Assembly (NCBI GenBank): GCA_034509925.1
Contig: CM067533.1
Coordinates: 5,055,035 to 5,119,034, forward strand
Reading direction: 5' to 3'
Length of the DNA stretch: 64,000 nucleotides
Source of the DNA: Hirudinaria manillensis
Lineage: Eukaryota; Annelida; Clitellata; Hirudinida; Hirudinidae
Positions 28,600 through 39,706 of this stretch are shown here, one piece after another; position 1 is the first letter of the stretch, and each line of letters starts with the position of its first letter. Made by a program: the position numbers and the translations under genes. The notes beneath the pieces were generated by a model, which was not told the DNA's origin, did not search any database, and saw only the letters and a list, made by a program, of their open reading frames with translations.

Positions 28600-28870
28600 A
28601 ATTCCATCCTAGAGATGATTACAAGGAGTTGGCACTTGGTGATGACTCAAGACTTTTATATTTGTGCTCCAGGAGCATATCATAGAGCTTGATGGATGTC
28701 CAAAATAATATTTTGTCTCAAATTTTATTTTAGTCACAATTTTATCTGGCAGTGCCTGAGTTATCCCATCTCTAATCAAGAGGACCAGAAGTAATACCTG
28801 CTCCAGGTTGTTGAAATGCATAGGCAACGTTTGGAAAGGGGAATTAACATTTTTGAAAATAAATTTTTTA
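28600..28870 (+). pseudogene. Degenerate transposon ORF fragment, copy 1
   Basis: Broken frames resembling 35755-36130: the nucleotide block starting AGAGATGATTACAAGGAG and the segment encoding LLQVVEMHRQ are shared. It looks like the C-terminal part of an uncharacterised animal transposon protein (ERGxxLIxxFN...LLQVVxxHR type). Several frameshifts; dead. Confidence 0.55.
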
Positions 28871-30195
28871 ATTGGCATCCTAATATGTATATATAGTACA
28901 TAACTATTTCTATTTTAGTTCTTTTGAATTGTTGTTTTAACTATAATTCTAATTGGCCCCTAACCAAGAATTTAGATGATATTTGAGAGTTTCTAAGGCA
29001 AAGTAATGAATTTATTACATAGGGAGAAGAGTCACTAAGGAAGTCAAGCCTTGAACTGTGACTAACTATTATAGTGTTCTTTAACTGTAGCTTTAAATGT
29101 GCTTATAAAAAAAGGTTAAAATTCTGTGTTACATAATTATGTTGTATAACAGCCTAAAACGTTATTATAAGACAAAGTAACGAATTTATTACATATGGAG
29201 AAGAGTCACCAAGGAAGTCAAGCCCTGAACTGAGACTAACTATTACAGTGTCATTTAACTGTAGCTTTAAAGATTTTTTTACTTATCCTCTGCCATCATA
29301 TAAACTTGATATATTTGCAGTGAAGAAGTCCACATTGCAGAAAGGAAGGAAATTAAATTCGTCAAACTTGAATATGAATGCAATGAGTATTTATTGATAC
29401 CATTGATTCATACAACTCATTACTTTTTTGATCAGTTGCCAGGTATAGAGTCGTTGTTTTTACTTCAACACCATTGAAGAGGTGGAAGTTATTCCAACTT
29501 TGTGGTTCAACGACAAAGTTGAAGATGTTGTGTATTGGCCGACACATCTGTCATCGGCTGGGATTTCGAAAGCAGTCAGGTATTGCCGTGATTCAGAAAG
29601 CAATTGGACAAAATATGAAAAAGTTAGGTACATCTGTGAAACTGGTTAGACATGCTAATTTGTTTTAACTTTGTACTGGTTATATTTTGCATGATCTGTC
29701 CTTGTATAGACGATGTAAATTATGCCAATGCTAAAAGAAAATTAGCAAAACAATACACTGATCTGTCTGATGTTGTTAGTGGCAATAACGACAAGGAAAG
29801 GATTAGAAGAAGGTTGTTTCATGGATATAAACCAAATTATTATGTGAAACATTTCAAACTGAAATTTTGAATTTATAGGAGGATTCATAAGATGAAGAAG
29901 CAGAGAAAAAGTAAGAATATACAAATAAACCATTACATCCACCAAAGAAATTATACCTTACCTACCCCAAACTTCCACCTGCCTTAGCTTCAAGAAATGG
30001 TTGATTTTTGTTTTAATTTAGAAGCAATGATCTCTATAGCTAGTAATATTTTTATCCAGAAAAGCCATCAATACAAGGTATTTCTTGCAGTGAGGATTGC
30101 AATGTGGCTTTGGATGAAACTGGTGATATTGTATGTATTTCACATGTATGTATTGTTCTTTTATATGCTCTGGGTGGTGCTGCCAAAATGGTTTG
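28871..30195. other. Transposon-nest interior, unrecognised
   Basis: Short open frames (for example 29652-29870 containing KRKLAKQYTDLSD) with no family I can name, and a pair of near-direct repeats around 28990-29080 and 29150-29280 (each GACAAAGTAA/AAGTAATGAATTTATTACAT...GAGTCA). Probably transposon debris. Confidence 0.4.
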
Positions 30196-30525
30196 GCAAA
30201 AAGCAGAGGACAAATTCAGTCACAAACATTACCTTGCCAGATTTGAAGAAAGATTCGCACCTAGAAGGCACGTGTTGGTGGAACAATTAGTCTTCAACGA
30301 AGTCTCAAGATGACCAGGAGAACTCTCCATCGGTTTTCCTGGACCGTTTTAGACACGCAGTTAAGAACTGTGAATACAGAGAATCAACAGAAGATCCCTG
30401 ACAGGTTTGTTTTCACATATCCAGCAACAGGAAAAACCTGCAGGAAATGTGGGAAAGCAAACCATTTTGACTAAGGCCAAGGCTATAATTGTTGTGAAAG
30501 ATGTGTTCACTGTTGTATGAGATAA
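30196..30525 (+). pseudogene. Ty3/Gypsy gag remnant
   Basis: In pieces of different frames: FEERFAPRRHVLVEQLVFNE, then after frameshifts a CCHC-like zinc-knuckle start TCRKCGKANHF. Both are typical of Gypsy Gag nucleocapsid regions. Interrupted by stops; no linked pol was seen. Confidence 0.6.
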
Positions 30526-30868
30526 TAAAGTTGCATTACCAAATTTGGATTGCATTAAAAGAACAGATGAATTATTTATTGCAAATCAAGATCCTCATCA
30601 TGGCTATCCCAAGGGCAAATAAACATCATATCAGATAGTCATTGCATTACACCAATACATTCCAAGAGAGTTTTCCAGAAAGATATGCTCTCTTCATGAA
30701 TTTCGCCTTTTTTGATATATACAGGACCTGTAGTTTTGGAAGGCATTTTGTCTCCTGTATTATATTAAAATTTTTCAGTTGCTATTAGATTACTATTAAC
30801 ACCTTGAAAGACTCTCATCACAACTCTTGAAATATTTTGTACATGTCTTCTAAAATTTGTAAGGAAGA

Positions 30869-31490
30869 GATCAGATGGTTTACTATGTTCATTCTTTAAT
30901 TCACTTACCAGATGAAGTTAGACCATTCGAAGTCTGCACCAGCTTAAAAAATTACTTAAAAAGCCAAATAAACCTCATACTCAAATTGTTAAGAGGATTA
31001 AAGAAGGTCAAGTTGTCCATTTATCCACCTGATAATTGTTGCAATATTGATAGTAAAGTTGGTTTAATAAAAAAGATCGGAGACTTGATCTTCCGGATCA
31101 TCCAGTATAGATTTTACATTGATAATGGGAAGTCTATGGAATTTTCCAAGACTGTGGAGACAATGGCCTCGACCTTTGGACCTAAGGTCCCCGGTTTTGA
31201 TGATGAATACATTAAAATTCGCAATGAGGCTGCACAAGTCATGGCGAACATAATGTTCGATACTAATCTGGCGTTTGTTTTGAACAAACATAACCAGACA
31301 GTGTGCGAATTGCGTACAATTCTGAAAAGTGGAGTGACTGTTGACGAAGATATTTTGATACAGGCTCTCTTTTAAGAAAGCTAGCAAAAAGCACGAAAGC
31401 TGGGAGGGAGAGAAGTTCGACGAAATGGAGAAATCCATTTTCGATTTTGTACTAGAGGATTCTCCTTGCAAGCACGCTTCTCTGATAGTT
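30869..31490 (+). pseudogene. Duplicated transposon ORF, copy A
   Basis: Open for 166 codons (30875-31375). The first part (VHSLIHLPDEV, then in another frame KPNKPHTQIVKRIKEG) resembles the C-terminal region of uncharacterised animal transposases. The second half is unassigned. It is nearly identical to 33224-33850, including sequence past the stop. Its position between Merlin and Penelope fragments marks it as transposon-derived, not a host gene. Confidence 0.6.
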
Positions 31491-32515
31491 TTGTTTGTGT
31501 GGGTTATAAGCTTAGAGTGTCTAATCTAAAACTAACTTTTAGTAAACTCTTTGCACAGGCATCCTGGTGGATGGAAACAAGAAGTCTCGTAAGAGATGAA
31601 CCTCGCACCCGACGGCCTCGGTGACTGGACCCCCCAGATAATAGGATATTCAATCTGTCTAGTTTTTTGTTTGACAATAAAGAGATTGATATCCTACATA
31701 AAGGCATTTATTTTGTTCCATGTTATAGTAAAGTGAATTCCCAAAGAATCCACGAAGCTATTAAACGTTTTGTCAGAACGCTTAAATTAAAAGCTTTCTT
31801 TAAAAGTGATTTACCAAAAAGTGATTGCTTTAGAATACCAAGTGAGTGGGAACCACCTCTCGAATCTCTTGATTACAATACGAGGAGAATTCTCGATAAT
31901 GTAATAAATAAGTTCTACCAAACAATGAATAAATTCATCTTAAGGGATGCTACCGACTCTAGTCGTACGTCTTTTAGAACTTTGAATGAAATCACGCATG
32001 GTTTTTCTGATTACGTAAGTATCAATAAAATTGGTAATAACAAGTCAATTACTATTCGTAAGGCCGATAAAGGATCGTCCTTTGTAATTCTTGATAAACA
32101 GAAATACCTTGACGAGGCAATTCGGCAATTAAATGATACTAAATTCTACGTTAAATTGACGAAGTCAATGCAACCGGAAAACGCTCAATTATTGGAACAA
32201 AAATTAAAAAATGCCTTGGAAACGCACCAAATTAGTTTGAAATTGTTTAAATTTCTTACTGGCCCTAGACCATATAATAGTAGAAAATTCTACTTTTTAC
32301 CTAAGGTTCATAAACCGAGAAGTAAATGGCCTAATCCTAATTGCCCACCCGGACGACCGATAGTTTCCGATGTTAACACGGAATCATCACGTATCGCTCA
32401 ATTTATTGATTACCATATCAATAAATACGAACAACACCTTCCCTCTTATGTGAGGGACAGTTTCGATTTTATTCAAAAGATCAAAGGGATTCAATTGGAT
32501 GATGATGACATTCCA
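31491..32515 (+). pseudogene. Penelope-like element reverse transcriptase, truncated
   Basis: Uninterrupted frame from about 31640 to 32515. It contains IRKADKGSSFVILD, LPKVHKPRSKWP, PGRPIVSDVNTESSRIAQF and PSYVRDSFDFIQKI, the N-terminal and early RT motifs of Penelope-like elements. The catalytic YVDD-type motif and the GIY-YIG endonuclease are missing. At about 32515 the frame joins Merlin-related sequence (MSRCLSC), so the element was cut by or fused to a Merlin unit. Confidence 0.85.
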
Positions 32516-33223
32516 GGTATGTCACGTTGCCTCAGTTGCATTTGTTGCAACAATCACAATTATGTAGAATTACACAAAGAACAATGAACACTAGTCTCAG
32601 AAAAATTTGATGACATGGAGACACAGAAAAATGATTGCAAGTTATTGACATCTCCCTGGTAAGTATTTTATATATTTTACTAATTAATGGGGTTTAATAA
32701 TTAATAATTTCTATTGACAGGTACGACAATATGGATCAACCAGTGGAGAGCGTACGCCAATCTCACTGCTGTGACAGGGTTACAGCATCAAACAGTGAAC
32801 CACTCCATCTCATTTGTGGGCCCCAACGGGCAATGTGCGAAGGACAAGTTCAAGTCAATGAGAGGGACTTGTCCTGAGCACATCAAATCCTACCTGGTGG
32901 AATTCCTGTGACGCCGGCTGATCCCGAAGGACCAACTATTTGAAAGGACATTATGTCTATTAAGGACTTATTATCCAGTGTAATAAAAAAACATTCAAAC
33001 AAATGAATGTTATATATATCAGTATCTCATAGGTGGGACTAATTATGCAAGGTGGGAGGGGCTTGGATATTTTTGAATATGAGGGGGCACTCGACTTTTA
33101 CCGACTTCCACTATCTTGTAAGAAAAGAGGAGGTGTTCAAGAAGTTCCACAAGATTTTTCAAAGGCAGTGACATGACAGTCCAGGTATGTCACGTTGCCT
33201 CAGTTGCATTTGTTGCAACAATC
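32516..33223 (+). mobile_element. Merlin-derived unit 1
   Basis: Begins with a segment encoding MSRCLSCICCNNHN, followed by an intron-like stretch ending in AG at 32719-32720. An exon 32721-32911 reads TTIWINQWRAY, HQTVNHSISFVGPNG and ends EFL-stop. The second catalytic Asp of the family (SD/SDE) is replaced by Asn here. The downstream tail (32912-33223) is repeated after unit 2. Confidence 0.7.
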
Positions 33224-33850
33224 ACAATGGTTTACTATGTTCATTCTTTAATTCACTTACCAGATGAAGTTAGACCATTTGAAGTCTGCACCAGCTTAAA
33301 AAATTACTTAAAAAGCCAAATAAACCTCATACTCAAATTGTTAAGAGGATTAAAGAAGGTCAAGTTGTCCATTTATCCACCTGATAATTGTTGCAATATT
33401 GATGGTAAAGTTGGTTTAATAAAAAAGAAGATCGGAGACTTGATCTTCCGGATCATCCAGTATAGATTTTACATTGATAATGGGAAGTCTATGGAATTTT
33501 CCAAGACTGTGGAGACAATGGCCTCGACCTTTGGACCTAAGGTCCCCGGTTTTGATGATGAATACATTAAAATTCGCAATGAGGCTGCACAAGTCATGGC
33601 GAACATAATGTTCGATACTAATCTGGCGTTTGTTTTGAACAAACATAACCAGACAGTGTGCGAATTGCGTACAATTCTGAAAAGTGGAGTGACTGTTGAC
33701 GAAGATATTTTGATACAGGCTCTCTTTTAAGAAAGCTAGCAAAAAGCACAATAGCTGGGAGGGAGATAAGTTCAATGAAATGGAGAAATCCATTTTTGAT
33801 TTCGTACTGGAGGATTCTCCATGCAGACATACCTCATTCATGAAGCTCAG
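33224..33850 (+). pseudogene. Duplicated transposon ORF, copy A'
   Basis: Near-identical to 30869-31490, differing by a few substitutions and one 3-bp insertion (KK to KKK). It sits between two Merlin units, which shows that the whole block was duplicated recently. Confidence 0.65.
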
Positions 33851-33895
33851 CAGAAGAGCCAAAGTTGGCGATAAATATGTAATAAGAATAAATAT

Positions 33896-34500
33896 AAATA
33901 AGAATTGGTGGTCCGGGGCATGTTGTCCAAATCGACGAGAGCCTCATATCAGCTCCAGAAAGGAGCTGGAACAACCACGCCCGGCCGGTAGTCCAGAGAT
34001 GGGTCTTTGGGGGCATCGATCAGGACACCAAAGAGGCCTTCATGGTGGATGTCCCCCACCGCGATGCGGCAATGCTATTGCCCATCATTTAGCGGCACGT
34101 TCTCCCTGGTAAGTATTTTATATATTTTACTAAGTAATGGGGTTTAATAATTAATAATTTCTATTGACAGGTACGACAATATGGGGCAACCAGTGGAGAG
34201 CGTACGCCAATCTCACTGCCGTGACAGGGTTACAGCATCAAACAGTGAACCACTCCACCTCATTTGTGGGCCCCAACGGGCGATGTGCGAAGGACAAGTC
34301 AATGAGAGGGACTTGTCCTGAGCACATCAAATCCTACCAGATGGAATTCCTGTGACGCCGGCTGATCCCGAAGGACCAACTATTTGAAAGGACATTATGT
34401 CTATTAAGGACTTATTATCCAGTGTAATAAAAAAACATTCAAACAAATGAAGATGTTATATATATCAGTATCTCATAGGCGGGACTAATTATGCAAGGTG
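33896..34500 (+). mobile_element. Merlin-derived unit 2 with central catalytic exon
   Basis: Exon 33896-34108 encodes GGPGHVVQIDESLI, QRWVFGGIDQ and HRDAAMLLPII, the first catalytic Asp region of ISXO2/IS1016-type transposases. An in-frame TAG at 34090-34092 interrupts it. An intron then leads to exon 34171-34355 (TTIWGNQWRAY ... stop). The final Glu region is altered. The best-preserved transposase in this nest, but dead. Confidence 0.8.
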
Positions 34501-34630
34501 GGAGGGGCTTGGATATTTTTGAATATAAGGGGGCATCTCGACTTTTACCGACTTCCACTATCTTGGAAGAAAAGAGGAGGTGTTCAAGAAGTTCCACAAG
34601 ATTTTTCAAAGGCAGTGACATGACAGTCCA

Positions 34631-35133
34631 GGTATGTCACGTTGCCTCAGTTGCATTTGTTGCATCACAATTATGTAGAATTACACAAAGAACAATGAAC
34701 ACTAGTCTCAGAAAAATTTGAAGACATGGAGACACAGAAAAATGATTGCAAGTTATTGACATCTCCCTGGTAAGTATTTTATATATTTTACTAATTAATG
34801 GGGTTTAATAATTAATAATTTCTATTGACAGGTACGACAATATGGATCAACCAGTGGAGAGCGTACGCCAATCTCACTGCTGTGACAGGGTTACAGCATC
34901 AAACAGTGAACCACTCCATCTCATTTGTGGGCCCCAACGGGCGATGTGCGAAGGACAAGTTCAAGTCAATGAGAGGGACTTGTCCTGAGCACATCGAATC
35001 ATATCTCGCTGAGTTCCTTTGGTGTCCCCTGATACCTCAGAAAAATTTGAAGACATGGAGACACAGAAAAATGAATGCAAGTTATAGATTCAATTCACTC
35101 TTCCAATGCATAAATGTCAGGATAGAAAGATAG
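34631..35133 (+). mobile_element. Merlin-derived unit 3
   Basis: A third copy of the MSRCLSC-like segment, intron and terminal exon (34832 onward: TTIWINQWRAY). Its 3' end diverges after HIESYL and the frame runs on to 35133. It duplicates unit 1 almost exactly up to that point. Confidence 0.7.
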
Positions 35134-35639
35134 AAATGTTTGACGTCGTGCACTGAAGAGAAAACTAAGCAAGCCCTTTAATAAATGCTAGGAATTTATT
35201 AGCGGGGAACCTAAATACCCATATAGTCTGAAGAAAATGAATTAAGTATATGAAGTCATAACTCACCACTGCTATTTCGACTAGTACATCAACGCATTCG
35301 AGAACGGCGGATTCATAAAGAACGAGACAACAAAGGAGAAGTAACTTAGAAAAATCAATTTGTTATTTTCAATAAACTTTTAAAATCTTTAAAATAAAAT
35401 TAAAATAAAATTCTATGAAATTTTAAAATCTGTAAAATAAAATAAAATTATTTGATTGTATAACCATGTAAAATGAATCCTTTTACCCTCCAACTGTGGG
35501 AAATTAAATTTTAAAATATTTGGAGTAAAATTAAAATGTAATTCAAAAATTTTTATAATAAAATTAAAATAAAATAAAATTTTAAAATTTGTGGAATAAA
35601 ATGAAAATAAATTTTTTGTTTAGGGTGGAATTCAAGCAA

Positions 35640-36130
35640 TTTGTATCGAAAGAATTGCATTAAACTTTCTTTCTAAGATCCAAGGATGTTCAAAATGGAT
35701 TGATCTGTTGAACTGCTCTCGATCCTTCGATCTTTCGATACGAATTGCTCGAATTCCACCCTAGAGATGATTACAAGGAGTTGTTGGAGTTGGCACTTAT
35801 TTTCCTTGTAGATGACCCTAAAGACTTTTATATTTGTGCTCACAGGAGCATATCACAGAGCTCGACGGATGTCCAAAATAATATTTCGGACGCAATTTTA
35901 TCTGACAGTGCTTGAGTTATCTGGTCTCATTCAGCCATAAAGTCCAACAATTGAAGATTGTTAATGATGCTGCAGAACGTGGCATCTCCTTAATAAAAGA
36001 CTTTAATTCCGTACTAACTAATCAAGAGGAGAAGCAATACCTGCTCCAGGTTGTTGAAATGCATAGGCAACATTTTCCTATATCTAAGAAATCAATCATT
36101 ATTGAGAAACTAGCTAGTAGTGGATTTTAG
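35640..36130 (+). pseudogene. Degenerate transposon ORF fragment, copy 2
   Basis: Frames encoding DYKELLELALIFL and, at 35912-36130, VNDAAERGISLIKDFNSVL and YLLQVVEMHRQHFP. This is a pattern I associate with an uncharacterised family of animal transposon proteins. Partner of 28600-28870. Frameshifted, truncated. Confidence 0.6.
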
Positions 36131-36164
36131 TCAAATTTTTGCAATTTTTGTTGAAAGTGTGTTA

Positions 36165-36290
36165 TTTTATAATATTGTGAAGGTTAAGTTGTAATAAATT
36201 AAACAGATTTAAAAAAAAGAAGAAAATATTTCTTGCTATCGAAGTTAACCATGTAAAATGTGCGCAACATGTAATTTCCGCTATTATACG
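36165..36290 (-). repeat. Right inverted repeat of the nest
   Basis: Imperfect reverse complement of 28274-28385. Confidence 0.7.
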
Positions 36291-36767
36291 CAATGTTTAA
36301 GCACTGTGGGATGTTCAAGATGCTAAAGACAGTTCTAAATGACGTTTGATTTACCTAAAATTTTGTATATAGCCTTAGAAATGTAAAAGGAACAAATTTC
36401 TGGAACGGGAATAAACAATTTCGAAAATTTTTTTTTGATTGGCATCCTAATATATACATATACTAATTTTGCTTATTTTTTCGAGAACTCCGTCGAAGCC
36501 TTGCCAGGAAACCTGATGGAGAGTATTTATGCCTGCTCACTACGAAAAAGATACGTGATCATCGTTAAATCTTCAAATTCGGCCTTACATCTAAAAAAAA
36601 ATATAAAAAAATAATCTATCGGAATTCAGTGTAGGTTTTGATTCACAGGTAGATAAATGAACTTTTGTAGTTGCTGTTTCGAGGGAGTAGACTCTGACAG
36701 GCGGATATACATTTAGAGGAAGGGCTGCAGTTTGTCATGCGTGTCAATGCTAGTCATTTTTATGTTA

Positions 36768-37133
36768 TCTATATAAATAAAAATGCAATGTGTGTTTGTA
36801 ACATGCAAATGTTCTCTGAAAGTACTTAACCAATTGCTTTGAAATTTTGACACAACATAGTACTCGATTAGAGGAGTGTTTGTATATAGGTTTCATATAT
36901 ATGCCACAACTACATCATGTAAAAATACGCTTTTTTCGAAAATCCGGCCATCTTGCCACGACGACATCACTGCCTAATCTATATAAATAAACTTTAGCGA
37001 GACATTAAAAAGCTCAAACTATCGTAACCCTCACGCAAATTTGTGAAATTGTAAAAATAAACATATTAGAAAATTTCTTTCTTATAAAATTAATCAGATT
37101 GAGCCACAGCAACGCGTGGCTGGGCACCACTAG
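36768..37133 (+). mobile_element. Short non-autonomous Helitron
   Basis: Starts TCTATATAAATAAAAATGC and ends CACCACTAG. It sits between a host A (36767) and T (37134), the Helitron rule. A stem-loop (GCCAC at 37103-37107 pairing with GTGGC at 37116-37120) lies 9 nt before the CTAG terminus (37130-37133), as in Helitrons. No Rep/helicase ORF; 366 bp. No inverted repeats or target duplication. Confidence 0.8.
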
Positions 37134-38523
37134 TTTTAAATAAATTGTTAACAATATAGGTTTACTTCGGAATATGCACATAAAATTGGCTGAAGAATTT
37201 AACAAGCATAGGTATATCAGATGTTCTCCACTCGATTCTCATGAAAAATGTCTGCAAATATTAAGATGTAAGTCATTGCCAGAACCTTGAGAACCAGCGG
37301 TTTGGATCCTTTTATCGCGGGGCAATATTTAATTTCCAAACATTCTACAAATCGTAAATGTCAACACGAACAACATTAACATATTCATGATAATTTCAGC
37401 TTCTTTGGTTATTCAGAATGATGGAGTATTCCAGATGCTTTTTTGACCTTGGTTCCTTAAATAATAAACGGCATTTGATAACTTTTAATTACCAATATAA
37501 CAAACCGTTTCATAAAATTATCCAACCCTGATGTGTGCCAGAGATCATCGCATTCCATAAATGGATGAAGACCTGGAAACAAAGCATAGCGATGCATTTT
37601 TGGTTAATTTTTAAATCAAATATTTATGTTTTGAGATCGAGATAGATGAAAGTAACGTGAATCAAAAGTCCAAGTATACAACAAAGTCTCTGATAACTGT
37701 TTGTAAGGGAACGCCAGTGTAAAACTTGGAAGGATGTTATGGCAAATACAACAGAATTATATTATGTGGAGTTACAAATTATATTATGCTATGTACGTGT
37801 GACTTCTTCAAATAGAGACCGCCCCTCCAAACACCTGATTCTCAACACCTCTTCGTCAAAGATAGGGTGCATTGCCCTGTCTCCCACCACCCACAAATTA
37901 TAAATTATTATATCTTATAAACTATAAATTATAAAATAATTATATCTTATAAACTACACACCTCTCTTTATTGAGGCTGAGGCTCATTTAATCTCAGTTG
38001 CCATGTTAGAATAAATTCTGTGTGCATTCGCAAGGAAACAAATTCAGAGAGGAAGGTACCAGCAGGTCGAATGTTAAACTGTCGATATATGGCAAGAATT
38101 CAAATAATAAACAAATAAAAGCCTAAATTGGCCGTGCAAAGGTGCAAAGGTACTAAAGTAGCATTTACCTGGATATTTAAAAATAATTTAAAATCTTATT
38201 ACATAAAATTTTAGAATTATTTAAGAAAACGTTTTCTTTACTTATTTATTTCTAGATTATATACCGTGATTTGTGGCATCTGATCAAAAGCAGATTCAAT
38301 AAGAAAACGGGTTAGGTAAAGAAATGCATCTGACATTTTAGAAAAACTATGAAGAAAGGTCTCAAAGTTCATTATCTCAATCACATTATTAATATCGCTT
38401 TGTTATAACAAGAATTACCAGCGAAATAAACGTGCTACCGGGGACTCAAAATCTATTCTTTTCATTACTTTTATGATTATCATTGTTATCATTGCTGTTG
38501 TTGTTCTCGTCGTTGTCATCATC
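37134..38523. other. Intergenic, nothing recognised
   Basis: AT-rich with short simple repeats (TATAAACTATAAATT-like units near 37900-37960, ATTATC/GTTGTC units near 38470-38530). No coding segment is supported. Confidence 0.5.
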
Positions 38524-38531
38524 GTCATCGC

Positions 38532-39681
38532 TAGTGAACGACCGGGGACCCCGGACCCGGCTGAACCCCGGCCTTTTTTACCACCGGGGTCCCGGCCCCG
38601 GTCCCGGCTTTTTAACATTCCCCGGCCCCGGTCCCGCCCTGGCTTAAATTCAACCGGGGTTTAGCCGGGGGTAAACAAAAGTCGAATTTTTAGCTTTGAC
38701 AACTTAAATAAAATTTATTCATCATCCGACGAATCATAAAATATATCGTTCGGAGAGTTAAAGTCCTCAGGTACAGCCGGAAAATTAGTGGAGTACGATA
38801 GAGCTCTTAAGTTATACTTAATGAATACTAAAGTTTCAACATTTTTGGGCAACAGTCTAATTCTCCCTTTTGAATAGACTGTGTCACTTTAAACTCCCGT
38901 TCACTATCACTTGAACTGGGAGGTGGGCTTAGGTAAATCCTTGCCAGCTTCGCCAAGCCTGGTAACTCGCTCCTGTAAATTTTCCAGTAGGCCAGTGGGT
39001 CATCCGTTCTATTTATGTGCTTTTTTGAAAGGTAAGCCTCCAATTCCCTCACTGCTTCGGGTGCTTTCTTTCCCGTAATTTCGGAAGCTTCTTCTCTCAA
39101 TACTTCTTCCCACAGGTCGTTGTCCTTGCTTGAATGACCCTCCTCTGTTCCTGAACAAGATACAGGCACCCTCCCATCAAAAGGAGCCTGAGAAAGTTTC
39201 CTTAACTCGATGGAGTTAAATAAACATCATCGGCTGGAACCTGGAATGATGTCCTTAAAACTATGAGTTTTAAAAAAATTACCGTTTAACTTTCATCACT
39301 ATGGCCTTCACAAAACAGTAATCAATTAGTATTCAAAAAGATTTGATTTTCATGAGATTCCATCAACGATTTAATGTTTTTCTAAGTTTTCGCAACGGAG
39401 CATGGAAAAGTTGTCGTTGTGAAAATTTTTTTTATTACAGGTTTTACAGAATCTCTTTGACATAATAAGCATACTTATATATTATTTGACGTTTACATCA
39501 TGTTTAGAGAATAAAAGCATCGTTAGTTAACGTTATTATAGATGGCCTCCCCAACCCCGGCTTCAACCCCGGCCCCGGCTAACCCCGGCCCGCCTGAACC
39601 CCGGTCCCGGCTGCCCCCGGCAACCGCTCCCCCTACCCCGGCCCCGGTCCCGGCTAAAATTGTCGCCCCGGTCGATCACTA
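38532..39681 (-). mobile_element. hAT-family DNA transposon (degenerate)
   Basis: Inverted ends TAGTGAACGACCGGGG (left) and its near-complement CCCCGGTCGATCACTA (right) are flanked by an exact 8-bp duplication GTCATCGC (38524-38531 and 39682-39689), the hAT hallmark. Subterminal regions are packed with CCCCGG/CCGGGG motifs, far more GC-rich than the surroundings. It inserted just downstream of the Ig/FnIII receptor stop codon. Confidence 0.88.
38828..39169 (-). pseudogene. hAT transposase C-terminal fragment
   Basis: 113 codons containing ELEAYLSKK, DDPLAYWK, LPGLAKLARIYL and PPSSSDSEREF, the hAT C-terminal dimerisation domain signature (usual form PxSSxxSERxFS). The catalytic N-terminal part is missing within the 1.15 kb element, so it cannot move by itself. 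Confidence 0.85.
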
Positions 39682-39706
39682 GTCATCGCCATCGTCATCA
39701 TCATTT

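Larger units (their letters stand above)
28274..36290. mobile_element. Composite nest of transposons bounded by inverted repeats
   Basis: The ends 28274-28385 and about 36165-36290 are imperfect inverted copies (shared core TGGTTAACTTCGATAGCAAG on one strand, its complement on the other). A further inner block (28500-28590) is the reverse complement of about 35628-35728. Between them lie fragments of an unclassified DNA transposon at both edges, a Gypsy gag remnant, a Penelope-like RT fragment and three Merlin-derived units. This suggests one large DNA transposon that was later invaded, or a fold-back structure. Confidence 0.65.

Noticed and set aside
29362-29945. Small ORFs on both strands in the nest
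   Set aside because: No recognised family; overlapping frames on both strands suggest chance ORFs in decayed transposon DNA.
38415-38664. Pro/Arg-rich ORFs at the left end of the hAT element
   Set aside because: They lie on the subterminal CCGGGG repeats of the transposon, on both strands.
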